Assembly (NCBI GenBank): GCA_020055645.1
Contig: CM034550.1
Location: forward strand, 10,163,501-10,227,500
Direction of reading: 5' to 3'
Length of the DNA: 64,000 nucleotides
Source of the DNA: Tomocerus qinae
Lineage: Eukaryota > Arthropoda > Collembola > Entomobryomorpha > Tomoceridae
Position 1 is the stretch's first letter, and every line of letters starts with the position of its first letter. Positions 25,930 to 36,932 of the stretch are shown in pieces. The notes under the pieces were generated by a model. It was not told the DNA's origin. It made no database searches and was given only the letters and a program-made list of their open reading frames with translations. The position numbers and the translations under genes are program-made.

Positions 25930-28900
25930 ATGAAAGTCGCAGTAATCCTCGCACTTGTTGGAGCCGCTTTGGGTACATTACAATTTTATGTCGCTAAAAT
26001 TCAGTTTTTTCTACTCCAATGCACAATTCTCTAGAAAATCTTCTAATTTTCCTTTTTAAATTAAATAGCTAGCCCATTCACCGCCGATGGCGTCTGGGGA
26101 CCCACCCGCAACCACATCCCAATCGATGGGGTTTTGACCAGAATCACCGGAGGTGAAGATGCCCTCCCAGGAGAATTCCCATGGTTAGAACTGTTAATTA
26201 ATTGTGTATATATATGTTAATACATAACTAAAAAAATAAATACATATTGTTATTTAATCACAGGCAAATCTCGCTTCAGGTCACTCCTACCGTTGGTGCC
26301 AGGTATTAAGATTTTTATTTACATTTAACCCCTTAATTTATGCGAAACTCAATTTATTTATTGGGAATATTTTTTGAAATATCAGATACCACACATGCGG
26401 AGGTACCATCTTGGATGCAACTCACGTAAGCTACCTTCATTTTATGCTTTGGAACTATGCACAGAATTTTCAAACGATGATTATGAAAAGTCAATTTAAA
26501 ATCCAAAAGTTGTAAGTGTTTTCATGTTTAATTAAAGATTGTATGCGCTGCTCACTGTGTTGTCGGACAATCTTTGTCTGCTCTTGAAGTCGTCGTCGGT
26601 GCCCAGAACATCAAGGTACAAATAATTATTACAAATAAAATAGATAAAATAATATTGTCAATTATGTATTTATTTTTAAGTATACTTATATTTGCTTTCA
26701 AGGACACAACCGAAGCGTCTCAACAAAGACTTCGCGTCAAGCGTTTGGTATACCATCCCAACTACAATGGCAACACCATCAACAACGATGGTAAATGTTT
26801 AAATAAATGGTCAAATAATATAGTTAACAAATTAAATTAAATATTTAGGTATTAATTTTAATAACAAAACATTCACGTTAAAGATTAGAATGTTAAGGGT
26901 GGGTTCAATAATAAATTATTAAGGGTGGGTTCAAGATTAAAATGTTAAGGTGGGTTCAAGTATAAAAAGTTAAGGGTGGATTCAAGTATAAAATGTTAAG
27001 GGGGGTTCAAGTAAAAAATGTTAAGGGTGGGTTCAAGTATAAAATGTTAAGGGTGGGTTCAAGTATAAAATGTTAAGGGTGGGTTCAAGTATAAAATGTT
27101 AAGGGTGGGTTCAAGTATAAAATGTTAAGGGTGGGTTCAAGTATAAAATGTTAAGGGTGGGTTCAAGATTAAAATTTGAAGAGTGGGTTAAAGATTAAAA
27201 TTTGAAGAGTGGGTCAAAGATTAAAATTTGAAGAGTGGGTTAAAGATTAAAATGCTATTTTCGAATCTTTTGAAGACTCTTTGAACTTTTTCGAATCTTT
27301 TGAACTCTTTGAACTTCTTCGAATCTTTTGAAGATTCTCTGAACTTCTTCGAATCTTTTGAAGACTCTTTGAACTTTTTCGAATCTTTTGGGGATTCATC
27401 GAACTTTTTCGAATCTTTTGAAGATTCTTTGAACTATTTCGAATCTTTTGAGGATTCTTTTAACTTTTTCGAATGTTTAGGGTATTCTTCGAACTTTTTC
27501 GAAACTTTCGTAGATTCTTCGAACTTTTTCGAATCTTGCGGGAACTCTTCGAACTTTTTCGAATCTTTTGAAGATTCTTCGAATATGTTCGAATGTTTAG
27601 GGTATTCTTTGAACTTTTTTGAATCTTTCGATACTTCTTCGAACTTTTTCGAATGTTTAGGGTATTCTTCGAACTTTTTCGAAACTTCTGAACATTATTT
27701 GAACTTTTTCGAAACTTCTGAAGATTCTTCGTACTTTTTCGAATGTTTAGGGTATTCTTCGAACTTTTTCAAAACTTTCGTGGATTCTTCGAACTTTTTC
27801 GAATCTTTCGATAATTCTTCGAACTTTTTCGAATCTTTTGGGGATTCTTCGAACCTTTTCAAATCTTTTGAAGATTATTTGAACTTTTTCGAAGCTTCTG
27901 AAGATTCTTCGAACTTTTTAGAATGTTTAGGGTATTCTTCGAACTTTTTCGAATGTTTAGGGTATTCTTCGAACTTTTTAGAATGTTTAGGGTATTCTTC
28001 GAACTTTTTCGAATGTTTAGGGTATTCTTCGAACTTTTTTGAATCTTTCGATACTTCTTCGAACTTTTTCGAATGTTTAGGGTATTCTTCGAACTTTTTC
28101 GAAACTTCTGAAGATTCTTCGATTTTTTTCGAATGTTTAGGGTATTCTTCGAACTTTTTCGAAACTTTCGGGAATTCTTCGAACTTTTTCGAATCTTTTG
28201 GGGATTCTTCGAACTTTTTCGAATCTTTTGGGGATTCTTTGAACTTTTTCGAATCTTTTGGGGATTCTTTGAACTTTTTCGAATCTTTTGAAGATTCTTT
28301 GAACTTTTTCGAATCTTTTGAAGATTTTTTTCTAATCTTTTGGGGTTTTCGAATCTTAGGTAGTATAATTACCTTGAGCTCACCAATTACCTTCAATGAT
28401 CGTGTAAAGGCTCTGCGTCTCGCCCCTGCAAATCACGAACCCACTGGTCGCGCCGTCAACACCGGCTGGGGTGAGTAAAAACACATTTGCAGTTCCTGAA
28501 CATTAATAATTAATGGTCCTTCGAGTTGAATAACCTATACTAAACTAATAATTAATTGTTAATTTTAGGTAACAGCAACCCAACTGGAGGCACTCCAGCT
28601 ATCGTCCCAGATGGTAAAAATGCATTCTAATAAACATTATAGCATTGTATATGATATTTAGTTCAATTTTATCAAGTTATCTATTTGGTTTTCGTAATAG
28701 CTTTGCAAAAGGTTGAATTGAACATGGTTGACCGTGCCACTTGCCGCTCTCGTTATGCTGGAATTAACACGGTGACTGACAGTATGGTTTGTGCGGGCAA
28801 CGGACAGCTAAAAGTCAGCAAATTTAATGTTATTTTTATCTTAATATGGAAGAATTATTTTTAAATGATTTTTAATAATTTTATTGTTTTTTGATGGGTG

Positions 28901-29760
28901 TAATATGGTTATTACCTTCAACCTTACATTTATTTTCTTTTTCTCTTGTTAAAAAACTTGTCTAAAAAATTTGTTTTTGATAATTTAACTTTAAGTTTAA
29001 TTTTATTAAGTTGTTGAGTTTCTGTAATGATATTGTTAAGAAGAGAATGTCAAATGTTTTTTTGAAAAATAATTCTTCAAATATATTTTCTTTCATAATT
29101 CTTTTATTACTATTAAGTTTGATGTTAAGTTTTTCTTCTGTTAATTTAATATTTTTTTGAATTGTTTTTAATTCCAACTCTTTTATTAATTACAGGGATC
29201 CTGCAATGTAAGTCTCATTTCGTTTCAACCTTAAACAAGTTTGGGAAAATGTCATACACGATTCATACCATTCTTTTGACATTGTTTCTAATGTTATTTA
29301 TTTTTGCTTTATAGGGAGATTCCGGTATGAACGAGGAACATTAAAATTCGTAGTCAAATATTTTGATGTGACCGATAGCTGGTCTCTATTTTAAATTTTT
29401 TACAAAGCTATAATCATTTTCCCGATTCTTTTAGGTGGTCCTCTTGTCGCTTATGATTTGGGAGACAATGAACCTTACCTCGCCGGTATGTGGCTTTTTA
29501 ACCATAAAATTCCTAGAAAGTTTATTTGTTAACCAACATTAATGGTTTTATGAATTTATCTGATTAGGTATTGTTTCATGGGGAATGCAACCCTGCGGAC
29601 AGGAACGTTATCCAACTGTCTTTGGAAACGTTGCTTTCTTGCGCCCATTCTTGGTAATTTCTAACTAGTTATCCAAAATAATGCTGCTCAAAATATTAAA
29701 GGTAAAATTCTAATCTCCTAATTTCATAAATAATAGGATGCCGAAGGAGCTCGCCCATAG
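25930..29760 (+). CDS. S1A serine protease 3, with minisatellite intron
   Basis: Fourteen exons: 25930-25972, 26069-26183, 26264-26302, 26386-26425, 26538-26615, 26703-26790, 28360-28470, 28569-28613, 28701-28813, 29196-29207, 29315-29324, 29435-29485, 29568-29653, 29737-29760. Signal peptide MKVAVILALVGAALG; activation site LTR/ITGGEDALPG; His57 in CAAHC (26553-26555); Asp102 in NNDG; Ser195 in GDSGGP (29321-29323). The triad is complete, with Gly at 189. Two exons are microexons of 12 nt (Gly-Ser-Cys-Asn) and 10 nt (Gly-Asp-Ser plus one base). The donor after 28813 (GTCAGC) is weak. Intron 6 (26791-28359, 1569 bp) is almost entirely two tandem repeat arrays, the second ending at the acceptor. 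Closest paralog is protease 2 (shared DNxPYLAG, SWGM, PCGQERYP). AATAAA at 29843 and 29847. Confidence 0.88.
26893..27252. repeat. 26-bp minisatellite (about 14 copies)
   Basis: The unit begins TTAAGGGTGGGTTCAAG and continues with an A-rich part ending AAAATG. The middle copies are identical. The last four belong to a variant starting TTTGAAGAGTGGGTTAAAG. G-rich on the + strand (GGGTGGG in each unit). It lies in intron 6 of protease 3, just before the second array. Confidence 0.93.
27258..28357. repeat. 30-bp minisatellite (about 36 copies) abutting a splice acceptor
   Basis: The unit is GAATCTTTTGAAGATTC followed by TTTGAACTTTTTC, with sequence variants (GAATGTTTAGGGTATTC and GAAACTTCTGAAGATTC types) arranged in a partly higher-order pattern. 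Because the unit is 30 bp and free of stops, the + strand is open for over 1 kb (decapeptide ESFEDSLNFF and variants), and one minus frame is open too. The last unit supplies the acceptor TCGAATCTTAG of exon 7 of protease 3. Confidence 0.95.
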
Positions 29761-30472
29761 ACATCTTTTTCGACCACAATTGCTCCCTGCTCTCGCTTCT
29801 TTGTTTCATTGGCTATTTTTACAATCAAAATTTATCATTCGAAATAAATAAAGCGCTAAATTTATATACTTAAACAAATATGACTTTATTCCTTTATTAC
29901 ATAACTTTATTACACAGTTGAAGAAACAGAACTGCAAATCAGTTAACCATTATCATTAACAGTTTATTTCATTAGTTTTCAGCAGCACTATCAGCGAGCA
30001 GCTTATCGTACAAGTAATATTTCTAGCAATTCATTCTTTCATCAAAGTTTCGTATAATATTACATCATAACAAACAATTAAAATACAAACATAATAGTAT
30101 CCAGGGGATATTCCCAAACAACATACTCCTCCCTGTGTATAATCTCGGATTATTCACTAATATTTTGACTAATGTCTAATATGTATAAGTTTGCGACGCA
30201 AAGTTACAACTTGGGTTTTTACGTCGACAACACGGATGACACCATCCTTTCATCAATCTAGTGTACAAGCTTTAGCAAGTAGTCGGTTCCCCTTAGCTCT
30301 AGTTTCGCTGTTGCCGTTTGAGAGCTGCAATCTGTCACTTTATGCCCTACAGCACAGCATATTCTTCCAGCTTAACCTATTAATGGTCTAATTCCATGGC
30401 CTGCACCCAGTTTCCCTATTCAAACTGGCTGCAGAAAGAGCAAAACATCCTAAGGGGTGATACAGCACACTG

Positions 30473-30610
30473 AGGGCTATATTATGAACCTCATCTCAGA
30501 TTCTGAGGGCTCCTCAAGTCCTCGATTACCATGGTGAGGACCAATCAGCGATTTTAAAACGAATCTTGAGAAGCCCTCAGAATCTGAGACGAGGTTCATA
30601 ATATAGCCCT
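30473..30610. repeat. Foldback (inverted repeat) element, 46-bp arms
   Basis: The left arm 30473-30518 and right arm 30565-30610 are inverted copies with two mismatches in 46 (start AGGGCTATATTATGAACCTC). The loop is 46 bp and total length 138 bp. It looks like a short MITE; no clear target-site duplication. Confidence 0.85.
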
Positions 30611-30753
30611 GAGCGTACCAAGTATACGTATGCTACAAGCCCTGTTACAAACCCACCCGTAGGACGGGCCGCATTACTAGTATGCTCTAGTAACGGTAAC
30701 GGACAGGTAACGGTCATAGTTCGAGACTAGTCGTGTAGTAGCTTCCTATACAC

Positions 30754-31638
30754 ATTAGGTTGGGACCACCCCAAATTGTCAACACCGAAATGTCAACACA
30801 ATTTTGACCCCTTTGGTCGTCAACATCTTTTTGTCAACCCATTTAGACTTTTTGTCAACACAAGTTTAGCATCTCTTTTCCATGATTCATATATCACAAT
30901 TCATTTTTTGGTTGGACCACCACAGTGCTGGTACACTAGTAAAATAATCATTTTTTGAAAAAACGTTTTCTCGAAATGAAGCATGTATGAGCAGCTAGAA
31001 AAAAATGCAAATGAAAGTTTAATAGCTATATATAATAAACATGTAAAAGAGTACGAATTTTAACATTAGTCAAAACTTAGACAACTAATTTTCTTGCTTC
31101 AACATAAGTTAAAAATTTGAAATTAAAAGAATCATTCTCAAATATCGCTAAGAATATTTTAAAACCTTTTCTGAGTTTAAATAAAATTTTTGAAAATGAC
31201 CCATTAAATCGCTACCAGTCGCAGATGATCGTTCTGTGCATCGATGTGGAAATTCCCTAATGTACTTCAGAAAGAACAACACCGCAGTGAAAATTGGCTA
31301 GGACTGTTGAGCGAAATAAGTTTCCTAGCAAGAAATGTCCACATGTTGTCCAGTATATCAAACGTTTAAAGTTATCCAAGTTTTTTACCTTTTACAGTTT
31401 GTACCTTAATTTTTACTTGTACACTTCATTCATTCATTTTCATATTACCTTCATTATGTGACTGATTATCTAACGTTACTGTTTATTTTAATTTATTGCA
31501 TTCAATAAAAATTGCTGTTGACAAAATAGGACAAAATGACTTTGGTTATGTTGACAAAAAATAAACTTGGTGTTGACAAAAAAATTTTCGTGTGTTGACA
31601 AAAAAGGGTTGACAATTCGGGGGTGAATCCATTAGGTT
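30754..31638. mobile_element. Non-autonomous DNA transposon (MITE) with 9-bp TSD
   Basis: The element body is 30763-31629, flanked by direct repeats CATTAGGTT at 30754-30762 and 31630-31638. The terminal inverted repeats are about 23 bp: left GGGACCACCCCAAATTGTC, right (reverse complement) GGATTCACCCCCGAATTGTC. Inside each end are five GTCAAC-cored motifs (mostly TTGTCAACA), pointing in opposite directions at the two ends. No transposase frame is seen. The TSD length fits hAT (8 bp) or Mutator-like (9 bp) elements; the family is not determined. Confidence 0.85.
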
Positions 31639-32116
31639 ATTTGCATTGGGTTTTAAATTTTTTTTGAAATTCTATAAATCAAAAACAAAAAATAGCATAA
31701 TTCTGCAAATAATACAAAATGTTCAAGAATAGCCAATTTAAGTGTGGTGTCATTTTCAAGGTTCTACGCTTATCGGATCATGGTTATTAAAATATCATCC
31801 TCGTGAATCAGGGGCTTGATCACAAAAGCCAAATTTCTACACACGTAGGTGCCTGGTCTCTTAGGAGTCAAAAATACTCGTTCTTCCTCCGCTTGTGCCA
31901 TTTCAGAGTGAATGCAGACTGCAACTAAACTACAATCATGCTACACACCTTGAACCTTTCACTCAAGTCAATGTTTTTACTTCCTTAGTACATATTTAAT
32001 GCTCTTTTACCTATTTTATCTTATCAGTAAATTTGCCTTTTACCTACAGTTACGCGAATACGCAGGTAAATGTACGCGGAATTATTTCGAAAGGCGGAAC
32101 TATATCGATATTTACG

Positions 32117-32840
32117 GTAAATCTCATTTCGTCTCAACCTTAAGCAAGTTTTAGAAAATGTCTTACATGATACATACCATTATTTTGACATTGTTTCTAA
32201 TGTGATGTATTTTTTTGATTTATAGGGAGATTCTGGTATGAACGGGTGACATTAAAGTTCAATGCCACTGTCTTCAATTTTTGTTGATGCTATGGTCGGA
32301 TATTTTGATTTGACCAATACCTGGTCTCTATTTTAAAATGTATAAAGCTATAATTATTTTCCCCGATTCTTTTAGGTGGCCCGGTGGCCCTCTTGTCGCT
32401 TATGATTTGGGAGATAATGAACCTTATCTCGCCGGTATGTGGCTTTTTAAGAACCATAAAATTCCTAGACAGTTTATTTGTTAACCAACATTAATGATTT
32501 TATGAATTTATCTTATTAAATAGGTAATGTTTCATGGGAATGCAACCCTGCGGACAGGAACGTTACCCAACTGTCTTGTGTCTTCGGAAACGTTGCTTTC
32601 TTGCGCCCATTCTTGGTAGTTTCTGCACTAGTTATGCACAATAATGCTACTCAAAACATTAAAGGTAAAATACTAATCTCCTAATTTTATAAATAATAGA
32701 ATGCCGAAGGAGCTCGCCCATAGACATCTTTTTCGACCACAATTGCTCCCTGCTCTCGCTTCTTTGTTTCATTGGCTATTTTTACTATCAAAATTTATAA
32801 ATCCGAAATAAATAAAGCGCTAAATTTATATACTTAAACA
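32117..32840 (+). pseudogene. Broken duplicate of the 3' end of protease 3
   Basis: Copy of 29208-29876: last part of the intron before the Ser microexon, the 10-nt exon (GGAGATTCTG at 32226-32235), the three last exons, their introns and the 3' UTR up to TATACTTAAACA. Disabling changes relative to the parent: an 8-bp duplication (GGTGGCCC twice) at the start of the exon near 32374, a 1-bp loss in the TCATGGGAATG region near 32535, and a 7-bp insertion near 32575. About 40 bp is inserted in one intron. No upstream exons of this copy are present, so it cannot encode a protease. Confidence 0.9.
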
Positions 32841-33648
32841 TATATGGTTGGATTGTACAAAAGTGGTTCAATTTTTGGCAGAAACAACTCTTAAATGCAC
32901 TCTTAAAATAGTTAGATCATATGGTAATCCTAATTTCATAAAAGAAATCATCATAATATGAACATTATTCATAAACTGTTATAGGATGTTATAATAATTG
33001 AAATTAGTTTTTCTAAATTGGAGTTAATATTCAAAATTATTATGCTCAAAACATCTCAAGAACTCAATGCGAAAAGCAATATTCATCTAGGTATACAACG
33101 AGGAACTTAAAATGCTATTGTGAAAGTGTAGGGTTTGTCATTAAATTCCTGTAGAGTCCAGAACTTTATTACACAATGACACACAAGGGTAGGATTACCT
33201 TAATTAGTGGCAACTCTTATTTCTGTAGTCAAGTCAAGTCATATAGAATACATACACTCATACATTAATATAGTAGTCAATATTTTTAATACATTTTATT
33301 TCAGATATAAGGTAATTGCCTAACCAAAGAAAGCGATCGTGTTAAGTATGTCATACTTCAGCACATACCTATTCATACAGTTGTATTTGTATTATTAGTT
33401 CCTACTGTTTTCCTAATAATATTATCATTATATATTTAATACATTTTACTTCAGATTTAACTTTGTAGTACAGTATACCTAACCAATGAGAGTGATCGTG
33501 TTAAGTATGTTAAGTTAAATGTTATCCTTATCAGTACATATTTATACATAATTAGTTCCTAATGCTTTCTTAAATATTCATACAAGTATAGGTAATTTAA
33601 TTTAATAAAAAAACACACAATGCAATGCAAATTGCAATACCCGAACCT
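32841..33648. other. Intergenic, 3' flank of MAN1
   Basis: AT-rich. A diverged short duplication is visible (the segment around 33289-33350 against 33440-33510, sharing TACATTTTA(T/C)TTCAGAT and GATCGTGTTAAGTATGT). No gene recognised. Confidence 0.45.
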
Positions 33649-36600
33649 TTAAAATTTAAAAGATGAGGACTGCTGTGGATAAAACTTTAAAGTCATTGGG
33701 ACGGTTTTATGCTGTGATTCTGGAAACCGAGCCACGTAGCGTTCTTCTCTGAGAAATTTTACTGATAACAAGTGACCTGCGAAATAATAAAAAGATTGTA
33801 AAAATGACTTTTATCTTAAATAGCAAATGTAATAAGAATTTCATGCAGGTAGTTTGACTTACCATCGAACCACCAACCATGAAGAGACTTGTAAGCATTT
33901 CTGGCATGTTCTCTTGTTTGGCATTTGACATACACACAGCCTTCTGAAGACATTGAGTCCACTCCAATATGTAAGATACCTGAATTTGGACATTTCTCAA
34001 GGATTGCTCGCTCAATACGTGTTTGTCCCGGTTCCGACGAATTCCTACCAATTACAATACAATTTTTATCTTATAATATTTATTACAAGCACATCATTTA
34101 TAGGGTATCTAAAATTAAATTCTGGGGTAGCTTACACTTCAGTGTCAAACATTTGACGAATTTTTAAGCAAGTGGTGGGAGTCATTGGCAAAACATTGAC
34201 GCTGCCATCGGATATTTCAAATGCTTGCCCTTGCCACTTGTTACTTGAATTAGGGGAAGGGGCGCTCATACTCATTTCCATACTCATATCATTCAAATTG
34301 GGATAGATGGTTTGAGGTGAAGGAGGCTGCTGTGGTTGTTGCTGAACAGACATTGAATGGCGGATTGAAGTTTGTGGTGAAATGGACTTTCGGCTAAGAG
34401 GAGACGCAGATGGAATCCAACGCCAAACTCGATATTCTTCCCCACTGATGTGCTGGATCTCCTCGCGAACTCGCGATTCATTACCTGATATGTAATTTAC
34501 TACTTTGGTCCACAGAGCGGCTTTCCGCTGACGGTCCTTTGGAGGCACTAATTGATCACGAATGTGACTCACCGCCAAAAAAGATTCTTCACCACTATCC
34601 CTAAGATCAACAAATAAAAGAATTGAACACCTTGATACAACTTAATAACTTTTAAAATGAAAATGAAATTATCATTGTTATTTTTGCCTTGTCTGTCTTG
34701 TCACATACCTCACTTGTTCGTATCGCTGATATAGTATGTCAATTATTCTTTCTACATAATCGAATAATTCAGCTTCTTCCTTTTTCTTTAGTGTCTGGTG
34801 GTACATGTACATTTTATATAGTATAAAACCGCAGCCAAACGCTGAAAGTAAAATGAGAAACATAATTTCATTAAACATAACTATTTCCACATGTGAACGA
34901 ATAAATAGGAGAAACGGATTCGAGGTAAGGAAATCCAGATAAAGAAGGCATTTAAAATCAAGTGGTCTTTATTTTTAATTTTACTTAAAAACTTTTCTAA
35001 ATGCTCCCTCTTTTGGCAAATAATCCGTTGCTTCTAATTACATTTACTTATTTTTTAAGAATTGGTTCAGGGAAAAGACATTCTTCGGATAACACTAGAG
35101 TCGAGGAAGAATGTCTAATTCTCCATTGATGATGAATTGGTTGTTTTAAATGCTTTACTTCTTACTTACCTATGGCTAACAAAAAAGTGTAGGTCACAGT
35201 AGTGTATAAGCCACTCCAAAGCATACAAACCAAGTTAGGGATTACACCAACAGCTGATATTGTAGCCACTGAATTGTCCCATGAAAGCACTTCTTTTGAC
35301 GTCCTTTCTCCATTAGACTCTCCGTCAATGTCTATTGTAAGTCCCCAGCTTGGATTTTCATTGCAAAGAATAATTACTCCTTTGAAAGCGTTATCAACGT
35401 CCAGTTTTGGCTAAATATTAGATAGAAAATCATTTAATAAAATTAATTATAAGTATTTATTGCATAACAAAAACGTATTGATCATTACCATGTCTGACAA
35501 ACGGTACAACAAACTTTTAGCACTTTGAAGGGTAATTTTTTCCTCCACTTCTGCTCCACAACCTTTCCACTTTGCCCGTTGAATAAGTTCTTCTTTCAAA
35601 AGGTCGAACAATTTTTTAGCAGACTTTACATGATCCTTTGTAATGCACGCCTTAAAAAGAATAGGAAATTAAATTATTAATTATTAGATTATTGGTGATG
35701 AAAACATTTTAAATACCCGGACTAATAAATACCAATTTAAAATACGTTTGAATAAATATAATAAAGAAATAATGGTTGACAATTTTTTACAGACTTACAT
35801 CATCATCAACACCTTCCATGCCACAGATTGCATAATTGGCTTTCCTTGGAACAACAGGGGCTGAAGGTTTCTTAGGTATTTCTACGCTATTTTTTTCGGC
35901 TCCACCTGAAGGCAGAACTTTAACGGTTCCAGAATTTGTTCGTTGATTAACATATAAGGCCCCAACAACAAGAAAAAATATAATAAGAATGGCCACAAGA
36001 ATTTTAGAAGTTTTCGGCGAATTCTCCAAATCTGAACCCGCCGTGCTGTTTTGATTATGTCTATCAGAAACTCCATTTCTTTGTTTAGAGAAAAATGATT
36101 TTAATCCAGCTTGCCGAGCCGGGGGAACCGCTGGACTATATATTCTAGATCCAGGAGGGACGGCTAAAGAGCTACTCCAATGACCATTGTTAAGATGTGA
36201 GGTCGATGGCGTAGATGAGAATCTTGTGCTATATGATGGGGTAGATATGGATCCACTACTTTGTCCAAGCCCTTGTCCTCCTCCGGTATTTTCAGTCGTT
36301 GAGGAATTCCAACTTTGCTTAACATATTTCGCCCAATTAAGAGGATTAACTGCTCCCAATATTTTGCTTACTCTTGTTCTGGCATTATTTTGTTCACCGG
36401 AGGATGACTGTGAAGCATTGTAGTCATAGTCATTAGAATTTGAATATGTGTTTCCGGATTGTTCTGGTGTGTGATACGAATATGAGTAATTCGGTAAACT
36501 TTGGCGTGTGAAACTACTTTGAAAACCATCCCTCGAGAAAGATTGGGAAGGAGAAGGTCCAGGCTCTGCTCCACCCCCATTTCCTTTGAAATAATTCAAG

Positions 36601-36932
36601 TATGCCGAATAACGATGTGATTGCTGGCTGTTGGTACTGGATGTCCATGCTTTACTTGATGATCTGTCATCGTCAACTTCACTGTGAGGAATACGATTAT
36701 TGGATTTCGTTTCTGCTGGAGTTGAGGTGTTATTCTTGGAGGGATTTTGAGAAGGTACAACCGATTTTCTTTTCGTCACCCCACTGCTTGATTTTTCTGC
36801 GGACTTGGCCTCTGCAGCACTTTTCAACCGTTTTAACAAAAAATCCCTATTAATACTGACCGGAAGGTCGTACCCAAAATCCAGTAATTTTTTTCGTAAT
36901 TCCGAGTTGGATAATTCTTCGTACGAAGCCAT
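33649..36932 (-). CDS. MAN1: MAN1/LEMD3, inner nuclear membrane LEM protein
   Basis: Seven exons on the minus strand: 36932-35799, 35650-35489, 35410-35170, 34841-34709, 34600-34136, 34044-33863, 33776-33649, giving 814 residues. LEM domain at 1-42 ([20 protein letters not shown]) for BAF binding; a long Ser-rich nucleoplasmic region; first membrane segment near 310-330 ([18 protein letters not shown]); lumenal part; second membrane segment ([20 protein letters not shown]); the MAN1/Src1 C-terminal winged-helix region ([17 protein letters not shown]); and a final RRM-like domain ([33 protein letters not shown]). MAN1 tethers chromatin and restrains SMAD signalling through the RRM-like end. 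LEMD2 lacks the RRM, so MAN1 is preferred. The donor at 34136 (GT then GTAAGC) was chosen because it alone keeps the RRM in phase. Confidence 0.9.

Larger units (their letters stand above)
29761..32116. other. Intergenic with mobile-element remnants
   Basis: 3' UTR of protease 3, then a foldback at 30473-30610 and a MITE at 30763-31629. No coding exon recognised. Confidence 0.5.

Noticed and set aside
26893-27252. Regular 26-bp repeats as a CRISPR array
   Set aside because: The copies are contiguous with no unique spacers, and the host is a eukaryote. It is a minisatellite.
27875-28396. A 173-codon open frame on the minus strand rich in Lys, Glu and Ser
   Set aside because: Antisense reading of the same minisatellite, open for the same trivial reason.
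27300-28478. A 392-codon open frame with repeated ESFEDSLNFF-type decapeptides
   Set aside because: It is the 30-bp minisatellite read through intron 6 of protease 3 into exon 7. There is no proper ATG, signal peptide or domain, and openness follows from a stop-free unit whose length is a multiple of three.
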